From contig CM061920.1 of assembly GCA_031002005.1 (NCBI GenBank), positions 107,815,447 through 107,879,446 on the forward strand: DNA of 64,000 nt, written 5' to 3'. The position numbers were made by a program, and so were the translations under genes. Below the pieces are notes generated by a model. The model was not told the DNA's origin and ran no database searches. It saw nothing but the letters and a program-made list of their open reading frames with translations. The stretch comes from Vandiemenella viatica (Eukaryota > Arthropoda > Insecta > Orthoptera > Morabidae). Positions 23,792 to 33,169 of the stretch are shown piece after piece (the first letter of the stretch is position 1; each line of letters starts with the position of its first letter).

Positions 23792-24699
23792 TAGTGAAAC
23801 CTCACACTTTATGGTAAACATTCGCAAATAAACTTATGTATATGACAGCCTTCACTCTTCTGAATGATTATCACCTTCTAGAGCGATAATGAACAATTTA
23901 AATCTTTTATAGTTAATGCTACGCAATTTAGCTTCACTTTTCTTCCTTACATGAACCATGCATTCTGTAACGATAAAGAACAGCTTAAACCTGTATCAAC
24001 ACTACGCTGAATCTCATTTGAATGTTGATAAAGTTAACTAGTCCCCAACCAACACAACTGCGTCACAGACCATTCTGAGTCCTCCAGAAACCTAACAGAC
24101 TTGCCTACGGAAGAAAATACCATTTGGCCACTAATCACCTATTTCTGGCTCACTATCATTCAGTAACCCACACATACTTCACAAACGACAAATGGTCTTT
24201 TTTATGGCTCGATACATAAATTCAGCTGCCTGCAAGTTCAATTTTCACCTCGAATAAAGACATCAGTACTCTACTTCACAATACATCTCCAGCGATCACA
24301 TGCTCTTTCCGACTGCTAAATGACAAAAGGCCGTCTTCCTACCTACTGACTCCTATTTATACATTTTATCAAATTTCACGATATGGTGCAACTTTGATGA
24401 CGTAGCTTTTGGAGGCGGTTCTTGCGCTGAAGTCGTCTGGTGCAAAATTTCACCAGCGAAAATAATTACCGGACTTCTGATTTTCCGCGCGGAAACAGAT
24501 ACAGCTCACAAATTTTTTGGAGCAAGGAGCCCATGTATTATAATATGTCACGCTGTAATTACGTTCAAGCAGCAGCAAATCCAACACAGTACACATTGGC
24601 AAGTGTTAAAATACTTGTAATGGCCCTTCACAATTGATAATTATTACCTGTGATTTTCGTAGGAAGCAAGCTGATTTTATAATACTGTTAACCAGCTAG
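23036..24699. other. No gene seen; long T tract
   Basis: A nearly pure run of about 54 T lies at 23737-23790. It could be the A tail of a minus-strand retroposon, but the sequence to its right does not match any family here. Nothing else was recognised. Confidence 0.45.
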
Positions 24700-24960
24700 T
24701 ATAGCGGCACCCGTTAAGATGCCACCTAGCTGGACCAGGTTAGAGTCTTGGCCGTCACCTACCAGCAGTACTGATTGTTTTTTGGTGGTTTTCCGTAATC
24801 ACCTAGGAGAATGCAGGGACGGTCCTCAATCACAGACTAATAAACTACACATTTGACAAACGAAAAGACACTTATCATAGAGAACATAACTTAGAAGAAC
24901 CGCAAGTATACGGCAACACTTAAGCTTCCCCAATTGCTCCAGGAAATAAAAATCCCTGGT
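24700..24960 (+). repeat. Dispersed repeat, family C (SINE-like)
   Basis: Second copy of the repeat seen at 3335-3590. Shared blocks include CGTAATCACCTAGGAGAATG, CAGGGACGGTCCTCAATC, TAAACTACACATTTGAC and an AAAGACAC block. The head (AGCTAGTATAGCGGCACCCG) is only loosely tRNA-like. Confidence 0.5.
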
Positions 24961-26984
24961 TCTAACTACTCAGTGGAAAGACTGGACAAATTTAACTCGT
25001 GATGAAAATCAAAGCTTAGCGTTAGCAAATAGAGTTTATTCGCACATAATAAATAATGCTAATACTGTTACATTACATTCGTTTAAATTACTGGAAATGG
25101 AATAAATCTATGACTCCTATATTAATTGCAAAGTTAATGTAAAGAAATTGAACAAATTAAAATATGCTTTCAAAAATCATGGTCTTTGAACAATAACTAA
25201 CTTATAAATGGCTATGAGTTACACAGTTCTTTACTTCAAATGGTCGCTAGCTGGGATGAAGAACGTTCATTAATACCAAAAGAAGCATATCGTTCCATTG
25301 AGATGGTGAGTATCGATGGAGCAAACGAACGATGTGACATAAATGCCACATAACCAGCCCACCCCGATCCCTATTAATTTTAAACTAGTGATCGCCCAGC
25401 GATTGAAATTCGACCGTAATTCATTAAGTTGTTTAGTTTCTTTCATGAAAGAGTAATAATCTAGTAATTCTCTGCATTACCTATAAAATTAAAACGATAC
25501 ACTCGTATGCTAAATTTTAGCTTCTAATCTAACCATAGCAAATGATGAAATGTATTTATCGATGGTTCATTTAGGCCGGAAAACTGCGCATTTAAATGTA
25601 TCTATCAAAATAATTTCGTCATTTTGTGTGTTCGCTACTTAAATTTGGTCTATTATCATTTTGAATTTCACGCAAATAAGTATCCCTTATTTCTTGTCTC
25701 TCTCTCTAATGAAATGACTGAAATTAAAAAATCAAAAGAAACTTAGCCAAAGTTTAACATTTTAAATAATCAGATGACCTTATAGTATCTGGCAGAATCA
25801 CTACATTCCTTTTTAAAGTATTCCATTCATAACTTCAAACATTAATCTCTACTTTATCCGAGTCTTTTGTTTTACCAAAGACCACAGAGTGTCTCAATGC
25901 GGGGAATTCACATAAGAACGTTGGCTCCGATTCTATTTCACGCGCACACACACGTTCGCAAATTAATTTTTTATTTTAATAAACTATTTGTAACATGTAT
26001 TAACTATGCTTATTATATTTTTGGGTGGGGAGAGACATTCTCCACCAGTGAAAAACTGTTACTGACCTGTTGAAATTTGGACTAACTGTTTCCTTATAGT
26101 GTCCTCTTCACGTTTAGCACTCTCCTTTTCCGGAAAAGTCGCCACGAATTAAATTAAAAATGCCGAAATATGGGATGCTCCGCAACCGCGAAATGTTAGC
26201 AGCACTGCAAAAATGACACAAAAATTATCGGTACAGGGATCATATCATCGTTAATAGGTTCGTTTTGTCATAGTGATCATGGTTAGGTTGAAATTCGGCC
26301 TGGACCAAGAGTAAAAAATTTACGGGAAATTCGTTCTGCGCAGCCCATGTAGCAAACCAGAGACAAACTGCGCATTTGTTTACAATTGAAGCAATCGATT
26401 ATCTCTGACTGCTTATATCGATTCCAAGGTTTGTAAAATATATTATATGTAATTTTAGCTTTCTGTATTTCTTTAAGTTCCTCCGTTCGCCCAATATCCT
26501 GGCCGCTAGCTGCGCTATGTACCAGCCCTTGAAATGTTGCTCCTTGCTTCTATATAAGTTCAGAGATTTATTTAGACTTTTGTTTCACCAAAGAAGACAA
26601 AGTAAGGCCGCTAGCTGCGCCATCTACCAGCCATCTGAGCGAACTGCGTAGGCGAGTGAGCGTTTTATTTTACTTAATTTAATGTATTTGCAACGCATAT
26701 TATATATAGATTTTAGCTTCCTTCACTTCTTCTCCATATAATCATTAACTATGCCAAATCTCACACTTCTCCGTGCGCGCAATATTCTTAAAAATGTAAC
26801 ATAAATTTTCGCTTAGCGTATTAATATATAGATTGCAAATGTTTTGTTTAAAAGTTAATTATACATTTTCGGTTTTCTGTATTAAAGATTCAAGTAGTAA
26901 TAATGAAACCTTGTTTCAGAACTTGGGAACCTATTGTTATTGTTGCTGCGCAGCAAAGGCTCACTAGCTAGCTGCCACACAGTA
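24961..26984. other. No gene seen; a short diverged direct repeat
   Basis: GGCCGCTAGCTGCGC followed by TAT(G) or CAT(C) and TACCAGCC occurs at about 26510 and 26605, within two broadly similar AT-rich stretches that also share ATTATATATAG-like and TTTTAGCTTTC-like blocks. The origin is unknown. No coding sequence was recognised. Confidence 0.4.
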
Positions 26985-26992
26985 CATTCCTC

Positions 26993-27929
26993 CAGTGTTG
27001 CCAAGTACAACGTATTCAGCGTAGATCTACCACCTACCACAGGGTTATAACTACGGTAGCAAAATACACCGTAATTTTTAGGTAATTGTGATATATTCTT
27101 CAAATTGCAAGACTTTATCGACCGATGATAATACATCCTTAGTTTTATTTGGGTACTTATTTTTTATTCTGTTGACAACACTATTTTTTTTTCTTTTATA
27201 TACGCGTTTAATTTTTGAGAATTTCCCAATTTGAGCTTCGAGACATTACGCGAACAAGTTTGATAGGTAACAGCCGAATTTGATTGTAGGTGAATACTAA
27301 GAATTTTTGAATTAAATCTGTTAGTATTCTTAGTTGACATTTTGAATTTTAAAAGATGGTGAGTGATAGTGACAGCGTTTCAGGAGAAGAAGATACCCTA
27401 ACACCAACACCAGCAACGAGAAAGCATTATAAGCAGAAGTTTCGGGAAGAATGGTTTCTGAACAAAGAATATTGTGATAGTGATGCTTATTTTAAACACT
27501 TGCCGAAATTTATGTTGGCTATTTTGAGCTTACCACACTCGAATGTTGGGTGCGAACGATTCTTTAGTAAAGTTAATGATATTAAAACAAAAAAAGCGCA
27601 ATAAACTCATAACAAAATCCCTTACGGGAAATCTATTTCGCAGCAGGCTAAACAGTGATACGGGAAAATGCATCGATTTTAAACCTACTAACGCTATGAT
27701 ACAAAAACATAATGTTGATATGTATAAAAATGATGATGTTTCAATTATACTATCTGATTCAGATTAAAAACAGATTTTTTTCTGGCCTTTACTTTTTGCT
27801 ATAGTAACATTTAATTTTTTACCGTAATTTTATCGTATTTTAAATGTAAACAACAACATAATTTCGGAAAATCTACCGTAATTTTTGATAAATTGTACTA
27901 TCAGCTAGATTTCAGGGTTGGCAGCACTG
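26993..27929 (+). mobile_element. hAT element, internally deleted, perfect 8-bp target duplication
   Basis: Terminal repeats CAGTGTTGCCAA (left) and CAGTGCTGCCAA (right, other strand) are flanked by the identical 8-base repeat CATTCCTC at 26985-26992 and 27930-27937, the hallmark of hAT insertion. The 937-bp element is far shorter than autonomous hATs (usually 2.5-5 kb) because the transposase core is missing. The second element at 49368-50099 has near-identical ends. The perfect target duplication indicates a fairly recent insertion. Confidence 0.93.
27356..27767 (+). pseudogene. hAT transposase remnant: N-terminus joined to C-terminal dimerisation region
   Basis: The first frame (27356-27604) starts with an acidic Ser-rich leader and a segment KQKFREEWFLNKEYC. 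It then passes directly into LSLPHSNVGCERFFSKVNDI, the conserved hAT C-terminal dimerisation motif. A one-base frame change near 27595 moves the rest (KRNKLITKSLTGNLFRSRLN) into a second frame that ends at 27767 in an acidic ILSDSD tail. The whole catalytic centre between these ends, several hundred residues in a normal hAT transposase, is absent. The product could at most bind or dimerise and could not cut DNA. Confidence 0.8.
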
Positions 27930-27937
27930 CATTCCTC

Positions 27938-28458
27938 ACATAGCTGCAGGTACATTAATTACAGTCTGCGGGATGTTACCGTACATTATAGATATGGCAT
28001 AAGTGTGTAGGGTGCTGAGGCACAAGTCTCTACTTGAATGATTGAGTAGTATGAAATAACAGTAAAGATGTGCATATAAATTCATAGTAGCAAAAGAACT
28101 TTGTGTTTTGATTTGTTCTGCTACAAGTTACGCAATAACTGAAATTAATTGGAATATCGAATTATTTTTAGTAACAATAATAGTTCTCGTCACTAAAGTT
28201 TGAGAAAGAAAACAGCATTGAGAAAAAAATAAGAAGTATTTAAGATTGTTTTCAGAGAGTAGATGTAAAACAATAGATGTTTTACTGCTTTAATAATTCA
28301 TAAATGATAGTCACTATACACTGATATTCTGACCAATCTAATGGAAAGGTTTCGGACTTCGTTTTAAACTTATTTATACAATGCGGTCGCCACAGCTGGA
28401 TAGTCGACGTAATTTCAAGCAATTTATTAATCCTCGATAGAGTTTAAACATTTAACAC
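27938..28458. other. No gene seen
   Basis: AT-rich spacer, nothing recognised. Confidence 0.45.
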
Positions 28459-29071
28459 TGTACGAGGTACTGTAACACTGAACACACACAGACAATTAAT
28501 ACTGTAGCAAGTTTTATTCAAACAGTTTTTGTTTCAAACGATCACACATACGCCGACCACCAACTGAAAATAATGTTATTCTGAGATTACAGGTCCACCA
28601 GAGTGAAAAGTACAATCACTTTGCGTAAACTCAGTTATTATCGTGTTCACTGTTCTCACAACAATCACTGTTCATCATCCACTTACTATACACTCACGAG
28701 ATGTAGTTTGTACGACTTGGTCTGTCCGAACGAGGCGTGAACGACAGCCAATATTCTGTTCCGGCGTGGAAGCGCGAATTATGAATCCATTTTCACTGGG
28801 AAGAATTCCATTGCACCACACTTATACGACACGCTCTTTGCCGCGCTACCTCCACCAGCGAGAGGCTCTGTAATGTTACATAGAGTAGAGGAGGTAACGC
28901 TCTGGTTATACCATCGGTACAGACAGAGGGTCGTCCGTAAGAAGCGTGATAAGGAGCCAGTTGATAAGGCCCGTTCCCACGACGCGTGGTGTGGCAGTAC
29001 GCGCCTTTTATCTTTTACCGCCTGGCGGTGGGTAGAGGCGCAGCGTCCCTGCTAGCGTATGCGGCTTAACA
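28459..29071. other. GC-richer block, possible solo LTR
   Basis: The block starts TGTACGAGG and ends GCGGCTTAACA, giving TG...CA ends. On the minus strand it has a TATA-like GATAAAAGGCGCG and, near its other end, GAATAAAAC resembling a polyadenylation signal, in the order expected of an LTR on that strand. Against this, there is no matching partner LTR, primer-binding site or polypurine tract nearby. The only flanking repeat (TTAACA at 28452-28457 and 29066-29071) overlaps the proposed right end. A promoter or CpG-rich first exon is an alternative. Open frames across it show no domain. Confidence 0.3.
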
Positions 29072-29236
29072 GGTACGGGCAAAGATTTCACAGGCCGGCA
29101 GTGAGTGTCCCCTCGACTATGGCGAAGTGGGGAGGTCCCGGACCCACTGGTCAACTCTGAAAGCAAAGTTGATATCCTCCTAGTGAACGAGACTCAGGCT
29201 CTAACGGGAAAGGACGATTTGCAATGAGCACAAATA

Positions 29237-29578
29237 TCACGGAGCCCAGTAGTGAAAGCTTTTCAACTCGGAAATCAGACGAGAAGTGTAATCTGACACA
29301 TTTCTCACACTATCAGCAAAATGTAGTACTGGTATGGTTGGCTGGAACACAACCTGACTTTGCAGTACTCGCGTTACAGTCCTGACGCGGCCGCTGATGA
29401 GTGCTTCGTTTTCCAGCAGTAGATTAGCATTCCGTTGCATCTTCAAAATCAGGTTAGAGAGACGCCGCTTATCCAGTTCGTCAGAAGACCCCTTTCTCTT
29501 TGCGTATAGAAATCTCTTAAAATCGTTGAAGTTTAAAAATCGACTTAGTCTTAGAATGTCCATCCTCTTCATATTCAC
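29237..29578 (-). CDS. Unidentified 113-codon open frame
   Basis: The frame starts MNMKRMDILRLSRFL and ends ISELKSFHYWAP. It is rich in Arg, Leu, Ser and Asn with even composition, no low-complexity runs, no membrane segment and no motif I recognise. It looks more protein-like than most frames in the window and lies in a GC-richer stretch. It could be an exon of a host gene, part of an unknown mobile element, or chance. No promoter, splice site or neighbour helps to decide. Confidence 0.2.
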   Translation of the reverse strand: MNMKRMDILRLSRFLNFNDFKRFLYAKRKGSSDELDKRRLSNLILKMQRNANLLLENEALISGRVRTVTRVLQSQVVFQPTIPVLHFADSVRNVSDYTSRLISELKSFHYWAP

Positions 29579-29613
29579 TCAGTCATCCCAATTATCGCAC
29601 ATTTCCAGTACTG

Positions 29614-29884
29614 TGTTTTTTTTTTAACTGCTTTACCTCTCTTTTTAACATCGAGGTCTTTTTAGAGACGGGAAAGGATGGGGGGCAAGGATGGGGGGCA
29701 AGGATGGGGGCAAGGAATGGGAAGGAATTCGGCCATGGCCTTTTGAAGGAAGCATCCCGGCATTTGCCTGGAGTGATTTGGGGAAACCATGGAAAACCCA
29801 AATCTGGATGCCCGGACGGGGATTCGAACCGCCGTCCTCCCGAATGCGAGGCGAGAACGCTAACCGTTACACCGCCCCGCTCGG
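29614..29884 (-). repeat. tRNA-derived SINE, family A, full length, tail type 1
   Basis: The minus strand has an A-box (GTGTAACGGTTAGCG), a B-box (CGGTTCGAATCCCCG), the body (GGTTTTCCATGGTTTCCCC, CAAATGCCGGGATGCTTCC), a short repeated CATCCTTGCCCCC segment, TCTCTAAAAAGACCTCGATG and an A-rich tail. The 12-base target duplication TTTCCAGTACTG is perfect at 29602-29613 and 29885-29896. Together these make it the best reference copy of family A in the window. The family resembles tRNA-derived SINEs of orthopteroid and termite genomes by memory. Confidence 0.93.
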
Positions 29885-30089
29885 TTTCCAGTACTGCCAA
29901 TGTGTAATATACCATCATTTTAACCCTATTTCGCCCGCGTGTTTCTAGGTGAGCGTAATAATGCGTACGCCTTTTGTTTTTCTTCTAGATTCGCAACATA
30001 AACGTTTACAATGTAGTATGTTTGTAACTTTTATTGTAAATCAAATTCCATAGTTTCAATATTTTTCCATGATGGATTGGAGGAATTCA

Positions 30090-30504
30090 GCGACTGTGTT
30101 ATAAAATTTGGGTTAATATGCAAGACAGCTACCACTAACAATTAGTTTTTATTTTGTTTATTCAGCTATTACCGATTTCGAGCGAACAATGATCATTATC
30201 AGATGGTTTGCATTAATTATGTCATTAGATATGTAGATGCAAGTTGCGAGCGTGTTTATGCGTCCTATTATAACAGAAAAGTATTATTTGTTGTCAAATG
30301 AGAGTAATTTAATTATTAAGTTTTCTGTTATTATAGGGCGCATAAACACGCTCGCAAATTGCATCTGTATATCTAAAGACGAAATTAATGCAAACCACCT
30401 GATGATGAGCACTGTTTGCTCGAAATCGGTAATAGCTGTATAAACAAAATAAAAACAAATTGTGACTGGTAGCTGCCTTCCATATCAACCCAAATTCCAT
30501 AGTC
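30090..30504. mobile_element. Fold-back repeat with ~190-bp arms
   Basis: The left arm (about 30090-30286) and right arm (about 30312-30504) are inverted copies sharing AAATTTGGGTT, CAGCTATTACCGATTTCGAGC, and the block GCGAGCGTGTTTATGCG. They are separated by a short AT-rich loop. Each arm ends inward with CTGTTATTATAG or close variants. The right arm holds a hammerhead-like core. Inverted copies of a terminal segment are known from Penelope-like elements, which is my best guess at the origin. No coding sequence lies inside. Confidence 0.75.
30399..30425 (+). ncRNA. Second hammerhead-like core, in the fold-back arm
   Basis: CTGATGA (30399-30405), a spacer T, a perfect 5-bp stem (GAGCA at 30407-30411 with TGCTC at 30417-30421) and GAAA (30422-30425). 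This is the CUGANGA, stem II, GAAA order of hammerhead RNAs. The corresponding part of the left arm (minus strand, about 30203-30166) is mutated to CTGATAA. I could not find a convincing stem I or III, so self-cleavage is unproven. Confidence 0.4.
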
Positions 30505-30616
30505 ATGTTTCTCTTATTGGAGTGTTAATATTTGATGCAGAGGTTTGTTACAGTTTTTGTGTATTAACAACGTACTTATTTCATGAAGTGAAAAGATAAA
30601 TAACTAATAAACAATA

Positions 30617-30862
30617 TTAACTGAATCCAAAGCGTTGAGTGTTTATTGCAGTAGCGTGATTTTTGGTGGATATTAAGTAAAGGAGTGTCGCAACAATCTG
30701 TTCACCACATAAACGAATTATCATTTCTTGCTCCATTCCCCGGTCCCTCAGAGATTTTAAGCTAGACCAAAAGCTTTCACACTCTTTCGAAATTGTTTCT
30801 GCAGTTTTTGCGTGATTCAGGCAGAGGCACCCCGCATGCGGATTTATAATAGTGTAGATCAT
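30617..30862 (-). CDS. Unidentified 81-codon open frame
   Basis: The frame includes GCLCLNHAKTAETISKECESF and ends ATAINTQRFGFS. Codon composition looks protein-like and there is a plausible amphipathic helix after KECESFWSSLKSL. No upstream splice acceptor in the right frame was found before an in-frame TAA, so a last exon is not supported. It may be a fragment of a retrocopied or mobile-element gene, or chance. Confidence 0.2.
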   Translation of the reverse strand: MIYTIINPHAGCLCLNHAKTAETISKECESFWSSLKSLRDRGMEQEMIIRLCGEQIVATLLYLISTKNHATAINTQRFGFS

Positions 30863-31044
30863 GTACAGATCACGGAAATATTAAATAAATATAGGACTAT
30901 TAAATGAGTCATCGTATAATATTATCTAAAGCGTTCCCCTCTACTACTACTTTCTTATCTCGGGGCTACTCGAGCATTGTGAATAATTTAATTTACGTTT
31001 TCCGTGTATTTAACATATTGTGTTTCACAAACCCAAGGAAATAA

Positions 31045-31967
31045 ATAATTAAAGTCACGTGAATGTATCTTAAGAGACAGCAGGGTAGTAGGGAATATTT
31101 AAAACAACTAAACAAGGACTTAATAATAGCAAAGAAAGTGGCTAAAGATGGGTTTATGAAGAGTATTGTCAGTGCAGGAGGACCACTGACTGATGCATCT
31201 AGAAATTTCTATGGCTATATCGGGAAACTGAGGGGAACGGAGGGTGTAGAGACGCTTATAGATAAGGATGGAGAAGTAGTTACTGAGGATTTGAAAAAGG
31301 CAGATGTTTTAAGTAACTGGTTTAGTGAAAGCATTAGGGACAATGAATCAGAAACAGGAGGGTCTAATTCGGAGAACGAGCTTAACAACACAATTAGAAA
31401 TGACGATAGTAAAAAATTTGATATTCATCCTGAGGAAATCATGAAGGAAATAAGAGAGCTGAAAAAACATAAAGGGGCTGGTGAAGATAATATTAGGACA
31501 GATATCTTAAAGATAGCCGATATGGCATTGTACCTTATCTTGAAATATTATTTAAATTGAGTCTGGATACTTGCTGCTTACCACAAGACTGGAAACGTGC
31601 GATAGTAGTACCGGTACATAAAGGAGGGGTGAGAACTAGAGTCGAAAATTACAGGCCAATCAGTTTGACATCAGTGGGAGGTAAATTAATGGAAATATTG
31701 ATATGCAACCACATCAGAAATGTATGTGAGGAACTTAGGTAGTTTTCAAGTAGGCAACATGGCTTTAGGCGAAGATATTCGTGTGAATCTCAGTTGGTGG
31801 GATATATGCAAGATATTTTAGATGAAATGAACAAGGGAGACCAAATTAATAGTGTAGCACTAGATCTTTCAAAGGCATTTGACAGAGCCACAAAATGGTA
31901 GTAAATAAGGTAAAAACTATTAGAGTGGATGAGAAAGTGATTTGCTGGGTAGAAGAATTTTTAAAAA
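31045..31967 (+). pseudogene. CR1/Jockey-group LINE, 5' part of reverse transcriptase ORF
   Basis: This encodes the region before and at the start of the reverse transcriptase. Visible parts are a charged connector (SNWFSESI, then EEIMKEIRELKKHKGAGEDNI), then after a frame change near 31555 PQDWKRAIVVPVHKGG and NYRPISLTSVGGKLME, an in-frame TAG at 31740-31742, QHGFRRRYSCESQLV, and motif A (VALDLSKAFD). Another one-base loss near 31885 changes frame, and the text stops at WVEEFLK, where a 3.6-kb insertion begins. The same protein resumes at 35578. The endonuclease domain normally upstream is absent, so the copy is 5'-truncated, as is common for LINEs. Confidence 0.9.
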
Positions 31968-32640
31968 TAACTGTTTAAAAAACATAAAAACCGCCTTCAA
32001 AAAAGGGCACTAAAAATTTTAAAAATAACTTTATACCTTGCTTAGAAGAAAGTAAATTTAAATGGACAATATTTTATATAACTGTTATTGAAATTTTAAC
32101 ATTAATTAGTTATTTTTGGAGTCGGTGCCAGCTCTCAGATCGCGCAGATCGATTTGCTGAACTATATTTGGTGTTCGTGGCGAAGCGAGAGTACAAACAA
32201 AAATTCAAAATATTTTACAGCATGTCGTGAGGAAGTTTTATTGCGGGAGACAGCTTAGGGAAACAAATTAACGGTCTCGGCCTCGTTGGTTATCCAGGCA
32301 TATCTCTGGCGCTGCAGTGTCAGTTGGCAGTAAACACTTTATAATTAGTATAATATCGGTGTATCATCTATATGTTTCACTTTTGTTGAAAAATGTTTCT
32401 AGAATTAATTGTAGATAAGTAGTAACATGATTTTTTATGTATTATTGTTTTTATCTTTTTGTTTCTCTTGCTTTGGCTGGCACCGACTCCAAAAATAACT
32501 AATTAATGTTAAAATTTCAATAACAGTTATATAAAATATTGTCCATTTAAATTTACTTTCTTCTAAGCAAGGTATAAAGTTATTTTTAAAATTTTTAGTG
32601 CCCTTTTTTGAAGGAGGTTTTTATGTTTTTTAAACAGTTA
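31968..32640. repeat. Fold-back repeat with 165-bp arms
   Basis: Arms 31968-32132 and 32476-32640 are almost perfect inverted copies, ending inward in GGAGTCGGTGCCAGC. The 343-base centre has no recognisable coding sequence. It forms the left portion of the composite insertion. Confidence 0.88.
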
Positions 32641-32711
32641 TTTTATTTTTAAATTTTTAGTGGTATTATACTTAATTTTTATTTAAATATGCCTCAGCAG
32701 TTCTCATTTTG

Positions 32712-32772
32712 CGAACTTCCTGGTAGCTCAGTGGTTAAAGCGAATGCTTTTTTTTTTTTTTTTTTTTTTTTT
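32712..32772 (+). repeat. tRNA-like fragment followed by a T run
   Basis: TGGTAGCTCAGTGGTTAAAGC matches a tRNA A-box closely (TAGCTCAGTGG) but is followed after about 8 bases by a run of around 23 T instead of an anticodon arm and B-box. It is a truncated tRNA or SINE head, not a tRNA gene. Confidence 0.5.
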
Positions 32773-33169
32773 AAAATCTGTCGTTACAACAACTTTCAGA
32801 ATGGGGTGAATTGGATGCTGTGTTAAGGAATGTCAGTTTACATTTTGATCCAGGCTGTGTTTCGATCTAATCATAACATCTGTTTAAGCTGCTGCTCGAT
32901 AATCGAAACATGTAACATCTGGACATTAATACATGCCACATACACAAATCAGTCTCTGGAATATATCTGTTAGTTCCGGCATCACACAGAAAATATAGAT
33001 ATTTAATTGGTTTTCACAACGTAAAAGATCGGGGTCCAAATTGAAATCTGAAGTACATGTTGAGACATTAGGACACATACATTTTAGGTTAATTGATTTT
33101 GACGGTACTTAAAACTGTGGATTTTGTAAATTATAAACGATGGGGGTAAAGGAGAAGAGGGATTGTTCT

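Noticed and set aside
32712..32772. Possible tRNA gene start
   Set aside because: A T run replaces the anticodon arm and B-box directly after the A-box.
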